Shown one piece after another: positions 16,001 through 19,866 of a stretch of 35,735 nt of DNA. The translations under genes and the position numbers were made by a program. The stretch spans positions 1-35,735 of IMG/VR virus record IMGVR_UViG_3300008448_011429. One strand, written 5' to 3'. Within the stretch, counting starts at the first letter, position 1. Each line of letters begins with the position of its first letter. The stretch is from a virus. The notes under the pieces are model-generated. The model was not told the DNA's origin, did not search any database, and saw only the letters and a list, made by a program, of their open reading frames with translations.

Positions 16001-16424
16001 ATTTTTCTGGAATCCATCTATTTTCACTTACAATTCTTTGAGCGGTTCTAATATCCAAAAAACCAGTAGCACCAAATGTCAAGCCAATATATCCAGTTGA
16101 TGTGTTCCAAGGACCACATGCACCATTAATTTCAGGTTGAGTATATGGATCGTTTCCAATTCCAGGCCAATCTTGTGCTGTAGCAAAAACTGCTCCACTT
16201 GATTGTGGAAAAATACCATTATTTAAATCAACTAATCTAGGTCCACAGCTACCATATATGGTATAATGAACCATTGGCCACATATATGTCAAACCATGTT
16301 GGCTTCCCCAAGTCAATCCCTGATTCCAGTAACCATAAGGAGATTGGTCCATTACTCCATATAAAGGTGTTGCTACAGTAATACCTGATTGAGAAATGTT
16401 TGTATTCAGTAATATAGGATGCAT
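10011..16424 (-). CDS. Giant tail/adsorption protein with two tandem ~940-aa units
   Basis: At 2137 aa this is the largest gene in the window. Two homologous units follow each other. Both start near PYG(Y/W)W, contain GLTYMWP, TGYIGLTFGATGF and WLKRK..FLR.EL, an acid-rich strand (IENDDE near residue 208, IDFDDE near residue 1140), a YYENIRHQYLNK segment, and end in a beta module DGN(F/Y)LWRITF. The acid-rich strands and the overall pattern suggest glycosidase-like TIM barrels, but no family is certain. About 200 unrelated residues end the protein, finishing VFQGSCGAIKGLS. The 694-aa fibre gene is a shorter relative. The probable role is binding or depolymerising host surface polysaccharide. 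The ATG at 16424 is preceded by GAAAG. The frame is intact throughout. Confidence 0.7.
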   Translation of the reverse strand: MHPILLNTNISQSGITVATPLYGVMDQSPYGYWNQGLTWGSQHGLTYMWPMVHYTIYGSCGPRLVDLNNGIFPQSSGAVFATAQDWPGIGNDPYTQPEINGACGPWNTSTGYIGLTFGATGFLDIRTAQRIVSENRWIPEKYRVFSPFRIWRFITSTTGITGTEDITLTSGLKKSHWLKRKMSFLRAELKAFCSYTGSTGFFFGGGIENDDEFYQVYNFTDLNDGVNFKNLYVYPNNSPTGSSWYASFSGQSAAPDSLIAEGITSFRAFLLTRGWTTNPSSFKFIDGITAQGSAGVSGNIAATTSRDMWLGNEFAYALKDWTAAHWQDLFNDFKLYNNHLADNILYSSYGYYYNNAGISGYRLLNPSLPNSTFLTNLFNIGSTDAIPYPLSPSTKISDANMRRYYSYDNMNPNPAFPGNVGYRIPGSISSINTYGAFPGPSVYNSGYVLDRTLDYKGNSYNFANNGKTYGIGMIYGFMMEQQYSSLGSPLNTPAKKWIPANYLGTTTGLPALVNCATCAETIGSCQFRQFDLTGSSGSTFPIAIKAGFDRSPELQSWHLNPVWGITFIPATASYGPANYIPVLTADVITGITYGKKTLEALGTGKTWFASHFDACMNPYPGNTLPAGSLYNHYWSNWYPMHFIALLQDVSIGRQFAVNNVTRAVDQRNNPSKQVPNSIWNGIQKPINIWIANQKWRGDTTKIDSNYYIPTGLTFGYYIQSFMATGTTFPVGEAGPMYYENIRHQYLNKVGRYSYWGIFSYTCVTTSVGGQVPAENQTFPRRMLTLNTQNPQLPNGLTSYGICGAMAMALVRKVNTVIGECDTIGNGMVKETVNLAPINLDERTYLASGAQKIDGNFLWRITFSNPATDPSPIIIRGSCSGITTGYNVSGITDYINNSNNKFGVWWTTGNLEYPIVDNPPIPEALRFNKLNLVENPAFMFNATTTAEGRQVIPKDYINPDLFCTMSPPYGWWRQAERWGSQNGLTYMWPVMSVIKGRNGPSQSNLNAGIFPPSAGVDQGWTGVGFNNNPDVDIDMSVAPWNSATGYIGLTFGATGFYSKAGLDRFAQDYAWIPNKYRVLFADRWWRAQTNSLLPDTEIITMSNGNTIKSPWLKRKVNFLRTELRAIYGYLSGKGFTMAHIDFDDEIYNSLANDIGNIPANGDSNFYFKYLYPNNGVTGSNWYSNFYGSCAAPDCLIARGITSMRSHLLTKGFTGNPSNYRYVEGLTAVYNSPNADGNIAMSGSPFQFLKWEYISAIQDWYAGHWNDFVDDFKLYNGISADNSLSADYGYYKLNNAVINFTDPSYTNNFYVNNNRLSNSLNRTNSDYVPYVTTVDPANKNRSKPVFDYYAYNDAYNLDSVVNLLTEQVGDVGSIHTYGGILQEVDPASNSPRIIDRNLDWRGNTYGLATNGVTYGKNIGNWYWNSFALIAKYGSNSPVTNTNFAKKFFPAGWLGSNAAAQVKQFPSCGEIMGQTGFFMYDPTGASGSCAANSINVSFDRTPHFVSWHLNPVWGININRFSSGQVSGPANYLPIHGPDIYFGLTYGAKTVFYMAGGTGIPSDKLDPCGNPFPAVNLPAGTIYNNYWTNWYPMAFMTLLMDVKWGRQVAKCNVSKAVYERKDPVNNPKIPGSKWYGIQKPINTWIAHQKWTNDDHFNLTSNSTVLSSTYYVPQGITFGYRTSTIVPATQLDGFTFIYGEAGPMYYENIRHQYLNKTGRYSYWNPATYDMTSSDGTPLVYMNESVCFGGRRYTQAQTSPQKSGGLTCLGVCGAMRMELARKINTVIGECQTIGSGTVWETTYLAPMNMDERSYLISGAQKVDGNYLWRITFAHPATQSPIIVRGSQSGITTSYNINGITDYINIPNNKFGIWWTTDRYEVPIVENPPVSEAERLGVLNLPGQTAFIYNPLSMTQAQLPFEVTSNVINPNMTSSEIRTYVPLLDQNRVLYGHKIPGSCVASAFGPNFTIDKTTYQQLVTQSLNKVSGNTTNKYYFGNTYPRVIGLAYNSFISDYINLDESPNVGNSSYNGITLLNDVLNYTREISSDSSIYHYGCPILPYSFLNQSTWANKSNADSAPTYAIKKNSLLLQQQQKIALMKINSDRIDISSIPIYTDGNTGTKQTSAGIQQQVFQGSCGAIKGLS
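10715..13526 (-). repeat. Second unit of the tandem duplication within the 2137-aa gene
   Basis: This unit runs from the second PYGWW motif (PYG at 13526) to the second FIYN motif near 10715. Boundaries are approximate. Matching N-terminal landmarks lie 2814 nt (938 codons) from those of the first unit. Matching C-terminal landmarks lie 2892 nt apart, so this copy is about 26 codons longer. The copies are clearly diverged in DNA, so the duplication is old or has been diversified. Confidence 0.8.
13607..16340 (-). repeat. First unit of the tandem duplication within the 2137-aa gene
   Basis: This unit runs from PYGYW (PYG at 16340) to FMFN near 13607. It shares with the second unit the order of motifs GLTYMWP, GLTFGATGF, WLKRK, the acid-rich strand, YYENIRHQYLNK and DGNFLWRITF. 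The boundaries are estimated by eye. Confidence 0.8.
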
Positions 16425-16427
16425 TAT

Positions 16428-16455
16428 TTGACTTTCAAACGGTTCCGTGTATAAT
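16428..16455 (+). promoter_or_regulatory. Strong sigma70-like promoter
   Basis: TTGACT (16428-16433), a 16-nt spacer and a consensus TATAAT (16450-16455) lie in the gap between divergent genes. The ATG at 16465 is 9 nt after the -10 box, so the predicted leader is only about 3 nt. Confidence 0.75.
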
Positions 16456-16464
16456 ATTTAGACT

Positions 16465-16668
16465 ATGAGCAACAAAGATTTGGAAGAACTTATTTATGAG
16501 TATGGCCAGGTTCTTTACAGGCTTGGAAGACTGGAAACTGACGGGAAAGAAACCCAAAAAGATTATAATAAACTCACCAAGAGAAAAGAAGAATTAATGA
16601 ATCTTTTTGATGGTCACTTTAAATCTTCTACCAAAAAATTGGCTCAAACTTTGGGTGTATGTGATTGA
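16465..16668 (+). CDS. Small helical hypothetical protein
   Basis: This 67-aa, highly charged protein is probably a helical hairpin or coiled coil (EELIYEYGQVLYRLGRLE, then a Lys/Glu-rich second helix). No family is recognised. It is transcribed divergently from the giant tail gene by a consensus promoter, so it is probably made early or constitutively. Its 3' end overlaps the convergent minus-strand gene by 25 nt. Confidence 0.65.
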   Translation: MSNKDLEELIYEYGQVLYRLGRLETDGKETQKDYNKLTKRKEELMNLFDGHFKSSTKKLAQTLGVCD

Positions 16669-16847
16669 TTGCCAAAAGTTGTTCTGGCAATTTCTTTGGC
16701 TTTCTCTGGAGATATTCCTTGTCGGGACATAGCCTCCCAAAATTGATCCATCATAATTTTATTCACATCGGTTAACTCAGAACTTCTATTGGGTGACATC
16801 TTAGAAGTTTCAACGTTATAGAGATTTCCTTCTTTTATATCTTTCAT
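16644..16847 (-). CDS. Small hypothetical protein with late-type promoter
   Basis: This is a 67-aa protein of unknown function. Its C-terminal half contains a likely helical segment, VNKIMMDQFWEAMSRQGISP, followed by EKAKEIARTTFG. A CATAAATA late element 5 nt before its ATG supports it as a real gene although it overlaps the end of the plus-strand gene. It may be a minor virion or assembly protein, but there is no direct evidence. Confidence 0.6.
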   Translation of the reverse strand: MKDIKEGNLYNVETSKMSPNRSSELTDVNKIMMDQFWEAMSRQGISPEKAKEIARTTFGNQSHTPKV

Positions 16848-16852
16848 ATTAA

Positions 16853-16860
16853 TATTTATG
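16853..16860 (-). promoter_or_regulatory. Late-type promoter CATAAATA
   Basis: CATAAATA on the minus strand is followed by TTAAT and the ATG at 16847. It overlaps the start codon of the divergent plus-strand gene at 16858. Confidence 0.6.
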
Positions 16861-17160
16861 CCCAGACACCGAAAAACATCGACTCAACCCAAACGCAAGT
16901 CTAAAAAATTTGAGCCAATTGTTGAAAAAATTTATCCGGAGTTTATTGAAAACTTTAAAAAACAATTGTCAGAAAAAACATCTTTTATTCTTAAAGTTGA
17001 TCAATACTCAAAAGATGCGGCATATCATATTGGTGTTTTGGTAAAACAAGGAAGAACCCACAGATGCATTTGGATGGTTGGATTTGCTACTGGCCCAGAA
17101 CATGTTAGTCCATTTTGGGAATCTCAGGCATGTAAAGAATGGACTCAAAATCATACCTAA
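16858..17160 (+). CDS. Small basic hypothetical protein
   Basis: This is a 100-aa protein with a very basic first 20 residues (RHRKTSTQPKRKSKK) followed by an alpha/beta-like body containing HRCIWMVGFATGPEHV and a C-terminal SQACKEW. No family is recognised. No ribosome-binding site or clear promoter is visible before the ATG, which faces the minus-strand start at 16847. The basic tail could bind nucleic acid. Confidence 0.6.
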   Translation: MPRHRKTSTQPKRKSKKFEPIVEKIYPEFIENFKKQLSEKTSFILKVDQYSKDAAYHIGVLVKQGRTHRCIWMVGFATGPEHVSPFWESQACKEWTQNHT

Positions 17161-17171
17161 ATATTAGGTAT
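17153..17171 (+). promoter_or_regulatory. CCTAAATA late-type element inside a perfect palindrome
   Basis: ATACCTAA / ATA / TTAGGTAT is a perfect 8-bp inverted repeat with a 3-nt centre. It contains CCTAAATA (17156-17163), which lies 6 nt before the ATG at 17170. The palindrome ends inside the start codon. It could be an operator, or it could arise because TTAGGT also supplies a weak ribosome-binding site. Confidence 0.5.
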
Positions 17172-17604
17172 GATAATTGATTATAACTACAAACCATATG
17201 TTTATTCGGCACCACCCGGAATAACATTTTATGCACCTCCCGCAAAAAACAATAAAGGTGTAATAGTTTTAGTTGGTCTAGATGACCTTCTAACCCCATA
17301 CAATCCACAAATAACTTTTTTAACTCCTAGTGGTGGCACCCTGGAGATGAGTTTAGATACAGCTGGACCAATAACATCAGGCAGCATCAATGACATGTTT
17401 ATGCAATTTAGAAGAGAAACCACTGCACCACAATCATTAACAAAAACAAGTGAAATTGCTATGATAGCTTATCAAGCAGCTGCATTTACTTCATCTGTTA
17501 CAACTCCATTTTTTGTACCAATAACCTATTTGTCCATGACTTTCTCACCTATTGGAACACCATCAAGCTGGACTAGAGCATTGACTATAATTACACTGTA
17601 CTAA
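17170..17604 (+). CDS. Beta-rich hypothetical protein, possibly a minor virion protein
   Basis: This 144-aa protein is rich in Thr, Ser, Pro and Gly and is probably all-beta (PGITFYAPP near the start, ITFLTPSGGTLEMSLDTAGP in the middle). No signal peptide or membrane segment is seen. It heads a run of small beta-rich genes and is preceded by a late-type element, which suggests a decoration, fibre-accessory or other virion role. No family is recognised. Confidence 0.6.
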   Translation: MIIDYNYKPYVYSAPPGITFYAPPAKNNKGVIVLVGLDDLLTPYNPQITFLTPSGGTLEMSLDTAGPITSGSINDMFMQFRRETTAPQSLTKTSEIAMIAYQAAAFTSSVTTPFFVPITYLSMTFSPIGTPSSWTRALTIITLY

Positions 17605-17605
17605 C

Positions 17606-17890
17606 ATGAGATTATATAAAAAATTAAAACCTCTTGCATCCAATTCAACAGCATCATTAAACAATAAAGGTTTACTTGTTTGCAATAGTAATACAAGTGC
17701 AACTGTAAGACCATTTTTAGTTAATATTGTAAACACAGATGGTACTGTAACCGGAATAACTTTGGGGGTTAATGGCACACTGCTGAATGCACCAAATCAA
17801 GTTTATCCAAATTACTCCATGATACCATTTAATATTTCATCTTGGACAGATCTTTCTGGTGTCTCTCTTTCCGGTTTTGAATTATTCTGA
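17606..17890 (+). CDS. Small beta-rich protein, paralogue of the next gene
   Basis: This is a 94-aa protein starting one base after the previous stop. It begins MRLYKKLKP, has a central DGTVTGITLGVNGTL strand region and ends SGFELF. The next gene has the same plan: a basic MR.(F/Y).K(I/L)K start, a central DGS...VN strand, a W-T segment and an ending YELF. They are therefore tandem paralogues that have diverged strongly. Probably a minor structural or decoration-type protein; no family is recognised. Confidence 0.6.
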   Translation: MRLYKKLKPLASNSTASLNNKGLLVCNSNTSATVRPFLVNIVNTDGTVTGITLGVNGTLLNAPNQVYPNYSMIPFNISSWTDLSGVSLSGFELF

Positions 17891-17891
17891 G

Positions 17892-17899
17892 GATAAATA
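17892..17899 (+). promoter_or_regulatory. Late-type promoter GATAAATA
   Basis: GATAAATA in the short gap between the two paralogues lies 5 nt before the ATG at 17905. The 13 bases from ATAAATA onward (ATAAATAATATTATG) match those before the minus-strand gene at 5052. Confidence 0.65.
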
Positions 17900-17904
17900 A
17901 TATT

Positions 17905-18156
17905 ATGAGAACCTTTAGAAAAATAAAATCATTTGGTATTAGTACAACCGGAGCAACTGGCGGAAAAAATAATGAAGCCACAATGTTTATATGTGGGGGT
18001 GCAGCAGCAAATCTTACAGTACAAAGTCTTCAGCCTGATGGAAGTTTGGTATCTGTTGGACCTATTGCTCTATCTGTAAATCAATCTTTGATATACCCAG
18101 CATTTACCTATGGCTGGACTGCCAGTGCAAGCGTTTCGGCATACGAATTATTTTAA
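17905..18156 (+). CDS. Small beta-rich protein, paralogue of the previous gene
   Basis: This is an 83-aa protein starting MRTFRKIKSFG and ending SAYELF. It shares its layout with the gene at 17606 (basic start, central QPDGSLVSVGPIALSVNQSL strands, tryptophan near the end). The Gly/Ala/Thr-rich first half contains STTGATGGKN, like linkers in the tail proteins. A late-type promoter lies directly upstream. The function is unknown and a virion role is likely. Confidence 0.6.
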   Translation: MRTFRKIKSFGISTTGATGGKNNEATMFICGGAAANLTVQSLQPDGSLVSVGPIALSVNQSLIYPAFTYGWTASASVSAYELF

Positions 18157-18157
18157 A

Positions 18158-18364
18158 ATGTCTTTAGAAAAACGCTGCCTGATAACGAATCATATCCTTA
18201 AAAAAGGTGAATGGTTTTGGTTATCATGGGAAATGGATGCAGCTATTTCAGCACAAGGTCTAGCAGAACTAGAAATTCGTCGTCATGATCCTGACGACGA
18301 ATTTGCTAAAATGATCTGGCAAGAATGGGAATGGTCCCGAGAGATCGGGTATCCCGATCTTTAA
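18158..18364 (+). CDS. Small hypothetical protein
   Basis: This 68-aa protein starts one base after the previous stop; the longer frame from 18110 would overlap the coding region of the previous gene and is rejected. It is acidic and aromatic, with WFWLSWEMD and IWQEWEWSREIG. The start, MSLEKRCLITNHILKKGEWFW, resembles short phage proteins whose function is unknown. It converges with the minus-strand gene and overlaps it by 4 nt. Confidence 0.6.
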   Translation: MSLEKRCLITNHILKKGEWFWLSWEMDAAISAQGLAELEIRRHDPDDEFAKMIWQEWEWSREIGYPDL

Positions 18365-18984
18365 CCTTCATTCATCATTCTTGAAATCTTAGAATTAATT
18401 GATTCTCTGACAGTTTGCCAGTTTGCAGTAGGAATCTCATAATCATAATCGTTTTCTGGTTCTTCTGGATAATCTTCTTGTTCGCGTCTTGCTCTATTGG
18501 CTAGAGCATCTTTGCGAATTTCTGCGGCTTGAGCTATTTCATCTTCGAAATCTAACTCTTCTGGATCAGCTATAACACCATCTTGTCCGTCTGCTGCAAC
18601 TGCATTTGCATTGCCAGCTGGCTTTGCATCAATTTTACCAGTATTTTGCGCCAATTGAGCAAGTCTTTCAGCCCGTTTCATTCTTTCAAGATTTACATAT
18701 TCTCCAACATCACCATCGGCAAGTTTAATTGTTCCAGGAGAATGAGGACCAAAACGGCTAATTGTATCCATAACATCGGCAGGATGAGCGCTTGGTGATT
18801 CGGGATTAATTACAGTTGGCTGAGGCATTTGACCCATTAATTGGGCTCTTTTAGCAGGATCTGTAATTTTTTTGGCTTTAGCTTCATTTGCTTCGTTAAT
18901 CATACGAAAGCCATTTTGTTGTGATTGCATAGCAGCTTGATTTAAGGAATGAATCCAACCGTAATAACCTTTATTGTTCTTCAT
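18361..18984 (-). CDS. Probable virion-associated protein of the T4-like cyanophage type
   Basis: This 207-aa hydrophilic protein starts with a helical segment, YYGWIHSLNQAAMQSQQNGF, followed by a long Ala/Glu/Lys/Arg-rich region and an acidic DYPEEPENDYDYE stretch. The composition is like internal head or scaffold-type proteins of T4-like phages, but no catalytic motif is seen. A TCTAAATA element 5 nt before the ATG suggests late expression. The assignment is by analogy only. Confidence 0.55.
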   Translation of the reverse strand: MKNNKGYYGWIHSLNQAAMQSQQNGFRMINEANEAKAKKITDPAKRAQLMGQMPQPTVINPESPSAHPADVMDTISRFGPHSPGTIKLADGDVGEYVNLERMKRAERLAQLAQNTGKIDAKPAGNANAVAADGQDGVIADPEELDFEDEIAQAAEIRKDALANRARREQEDYPEEPENDYDYEIPTANWQTVRESINSKISRMMNEG

Positions 18985-18989
18985 ATCAA

Positions 18990-18997
18990 TATTTAGA
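18990..18997 (-). promoter_or_regulatory. Late-type promoter TCTAAATA
   Basis: TCTAAATA on the minus strand lies 5 nt before the ATG at 18984. It abuts the divergent sigma70-like promoter at 18999. Confidence 0.55.
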
Positions 18998-18998
18998 T

Positions 18999-19026
18999 TT
19001 GACTTCTGTTATATACGATATATACT
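18999..19026 (+). promoter_or_regulatory. Sigma70-like promoter, leaderless geometry
   Basis: TTGACT (18999-19004), a 16-nt spacer and TATACT (19021-19026) are followed by 6 nt and the ATG at 19033. It probably drives the small basic gene and the tRNA/tmRNA cluster downstream. Confidence 0.75.
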
Positions 19027-19032
19027 AGTGGC

Positions 19033-19158
19033 ATGGATTACGGATCACATGGTGCTGGAAAAGGAAGTTCTCCAAGACCTGTAAATTTGGAGCAATATGG
19101 TAAGAATTTTGAAGCAATCTTCAAGAAAAAGAAGAAGTCAAAAAAGGTTAAGAAGTAA
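19033..19158 (+). CDS. Conserved small basic phage protein (GKG..PRPV type)
   Basis: This 41-aa protein has HGAGKGSSPRPVNLEQYGKN and then FEAIFKKKKKSKKVKK. Very short proteins with this GKGDTPRPV...Y..NY..IF pattern are common in diverse phages and have no known function. The lysine-rich tail suggests nucleic acid or ribosome contact. It has its own strong promoter with a -10 box 6 nt before the ATG and lies 6 nt before tRNA-Gly. Confidence 0.7.
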   Translation: MDYGSHGAGKGSSPRPVNLEQYGKNFEAIFKKKKKSKKVKK

Positions 19159-19164
19159 ATTTTT

Positions 19165-19236
19165 GCGAATGTAACTCAGTGGTAGAGTCTCGGTTTTCCA
19201 AACCGATGGTCGTGGGTTCGAATCCCATCGTTCGCT
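19165..19236 (+). tRNA. tRNA-Gly (anticodon TCC)
   Basis: Acceptor stem GCGAATG/CGTTCGC, D-arm ACTCAGTGGTAGAGT, anticodon loop TTTCCAA (TCC) and T-loop TTCGAAT are all present. CCA is not encoded. Confidence 0.93.
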
Positions 19237-19237
19237 T

Positions 19238-19390
19238 TTGACAATTAAAGACTATAAAACTGTATAGGGATAACTGATACCCTAGCAGTAATCAGAGGTG
19301 GGGCGCGGGATACCTTAGAAGAACGCGCAGGGCTAGTATTATACTTCCCAGATCTTGATCGGGTCTGGAAAAAGGATTCAATGCCCGACT
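19238..19390 (+). ncRNA. Unclassified structured RNA between two tRNAs, with H-type pseudoknot
   Basis: This 150-nt stretch has no credible reading frame. It can form an H-type pseudoknot: TAGGG (19265-19269) with CCCTA (19280-19284), crossed by CTGAT (19274-19278) with ATCAG (19291-19295). This is followed by a GCGCG/CGCGC stem (19303-19307 with 19324-19328) and a 7-bp hairpin CCAGATC/GGTCTGG (19348-19354 with 19362-19368). Pseudoknots of this size resemble those of tmRNA or small riboswitches. No coding gene follows directly, so a riboswitch is unlikely. It may be a separate ncRNA or a detached tmRNA pseudoknot domain. Limits are approximate. Confidence 0.45.
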
Positions 19391-19393
19391 TTA

Positions 19394-19476
19394 GCGAGTG
19401 TACTCAAGCGGTCAACGAGGGCAGACTGTAAATCTGCTGGCTTATGTCTACGAAGGTTCGAATCCTTCCGCTCGCA
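19394..19476 (+). tRNA. tRNA-Tyr (anticodon GTA)
   Basis: This is a class II tRNA with acceptor stem GCGAGTG/CGCTCGC, anticodon loop CTGTAAA (GTA), an extended variable arm and T-arm AAGGTTCGAATCCTT. The discriminator is A and CCA is not encoded. Confidence 0.92.
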
Positions 19477-19549
19477 CTAAATAAAAATGGTATTGTTGAT
19501 ATTGGATTGAAATGCGTACAAGACGGGGGTTCGAATCCCCCCGACTCCA

Positions 19550-19644
19550 TTAGCCTAAGTCAGAGAATCTGCAATCCTCTGAAAACGGCGAATCAAGTCC
19601 TCGTAGCAGCGGGGCATTTCCCGAAGTCCTAGGCTTCGGGTCAG
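19550..19644 (+). other. Intervening segment of the permuted tmRNA
   Basis: This segment of about 95 nt would be removed during maturation. It can fold into TCAGAG/CTCTGA (19560-19565 with 19577-19582), CCTCG/CGGGG (19599-19603 with 19610-19614) and a perfect 7-bp hairpin CCCGAAG/CTTCGGG (19620-19626 with 19634-19640). An alternative long-range pairing AGCCTA/TAGGCT (19552-19557 with 19630-19635) would bring the two mature ends together. Confidence 0.6.
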
Positions 19645-19739
19645 GGGGTCGAAAGGAATAGATTGGCGCAAAGTAATGAAGAAGGAGATGCCCGACACGG
19701 GTAACAAGTGTCGTAAATAAACAGTTGCAAAAAATAATT

Positions 19740-19766
19740 GCTAACCAATTAGCAATGGCTGCTTGA
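19740..19766 (+). other. tmRNA proteolysis-tag reading frame
   Basis: The resume codon GCT at 19740 is followed by codons for N-Q-L-A-M-A-A and a TGA at 19764. With the tRNA-borne alanine the tag would be AANQLAMAA, ending in the small hydrophobic residues recognised by ClpXP-type proteases. It starts AAN like most bacterial tags but is shorter. The stop codon sits in the 3-nt loop of a CTGCT/AGCAG hairpin, as the stop does in many tmRNAs. Confidence 0.78.
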
Positions 19767-19804
19767 AGCAGTGGGGTTTGGTCTCCCGCATCTGAATCGA
19801 CCCG

Positions 19805-19830
19805 AAACCCCCCTCAAAAGGGGTTTTGTT
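19805..19830 (+). terminator. Rho-independent terminator of the tRNA/tmRNA transcript
   Basis: The AAACCCC/GGGGTTT stem (19805-19811 with 19820-19826) is followed by TTGTTATTT. The same AAACCCC can instead pair with GGGGTTT at 19773-19779 in the tmRNA coding piece, so the two hairpins compete. Confidence 0.8.
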
Positions 19831-19832
19831 AT

Positions 19833-19860
19833 TTGACAGGCCATAAATAAGGAGTATACT
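19833..19860 (+). promoter_or_regulatory. Consensus sigma70-like promoter with embedded late element
   Basis: TTGACA (19833-19838), a 16-nt spacer and TATACT (19855-19860) are followed by 6 nt and the ATG at 19867. The spacer contains CATAAATA (19842-19849), a late-type element, so the same genes may have both early and late promoters. The terminator directly upstream isolates it from the tmRNA. Confidence 0.8.
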
Positions 19861-19866
19861 ATTCAT

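Larger units (their letters stand above)
19484..19804 (+). ncRNA. ssrA: Circularly permuted tmRNA (acceptor piece, intervening segment, coding piece)
   Basis: The upstream acceptor piece (about 19484-19549) carries a T-arm GGGGG-TTCGAAT-CCCCC (19525-19541), the 3' acceptor strand CGACTCC (19542-19548) and discriminator A. The downstream coding piece starts with GGGGTCG (19645-19651), which pairs 7/7 with CGACTCC. A PK1-type pseudoknot follows: CGACAC/GTGTCG (19693-19698 with 19708-19713) crossed by GTAAC/GTTGC (19701-19705 with 19724-19728). Next come the A-rich resume element AAAAAATAATT and a tag frame at 19740. GCGCA/TGCGT can form part of helix P2 (19666-19670 with 19513-19517). Because the T-arm half comes first, the gene is permuted, as in alphaproteobacteria and some cyanobacteria, and would be processed into two RNAs. 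It rescues stalled ribosomes and tags proteins. The CTAAATA at 19477 could be a late promoter. The outer ends are estimates. Confidence 0.82.

Noticed and set aside
19238-19270. Promoter with TTGACA at 19238 and TATAGG at 19262-19268
   Set aside because: The spacing is about 19 nt and the -10 is poor, unlike the uniform 16-nt spacers elsewhere in this window.
19238-19393. Group I intron or riboswitch between tRNA-Gly and tRNA-Tyr
   Set aside because: Both tRNAs are intact and separate, the segment is too short for a group I core, and no protein gene follows it directly.
19632-19830. An ordinary (non-permuted) tmRNA starting at GGGGTCG
   Set aside because: No T-arm with a TTCGA loop or matching acceptor strand follows the tag before the terminator, whereas a perfect partner lies upstream.
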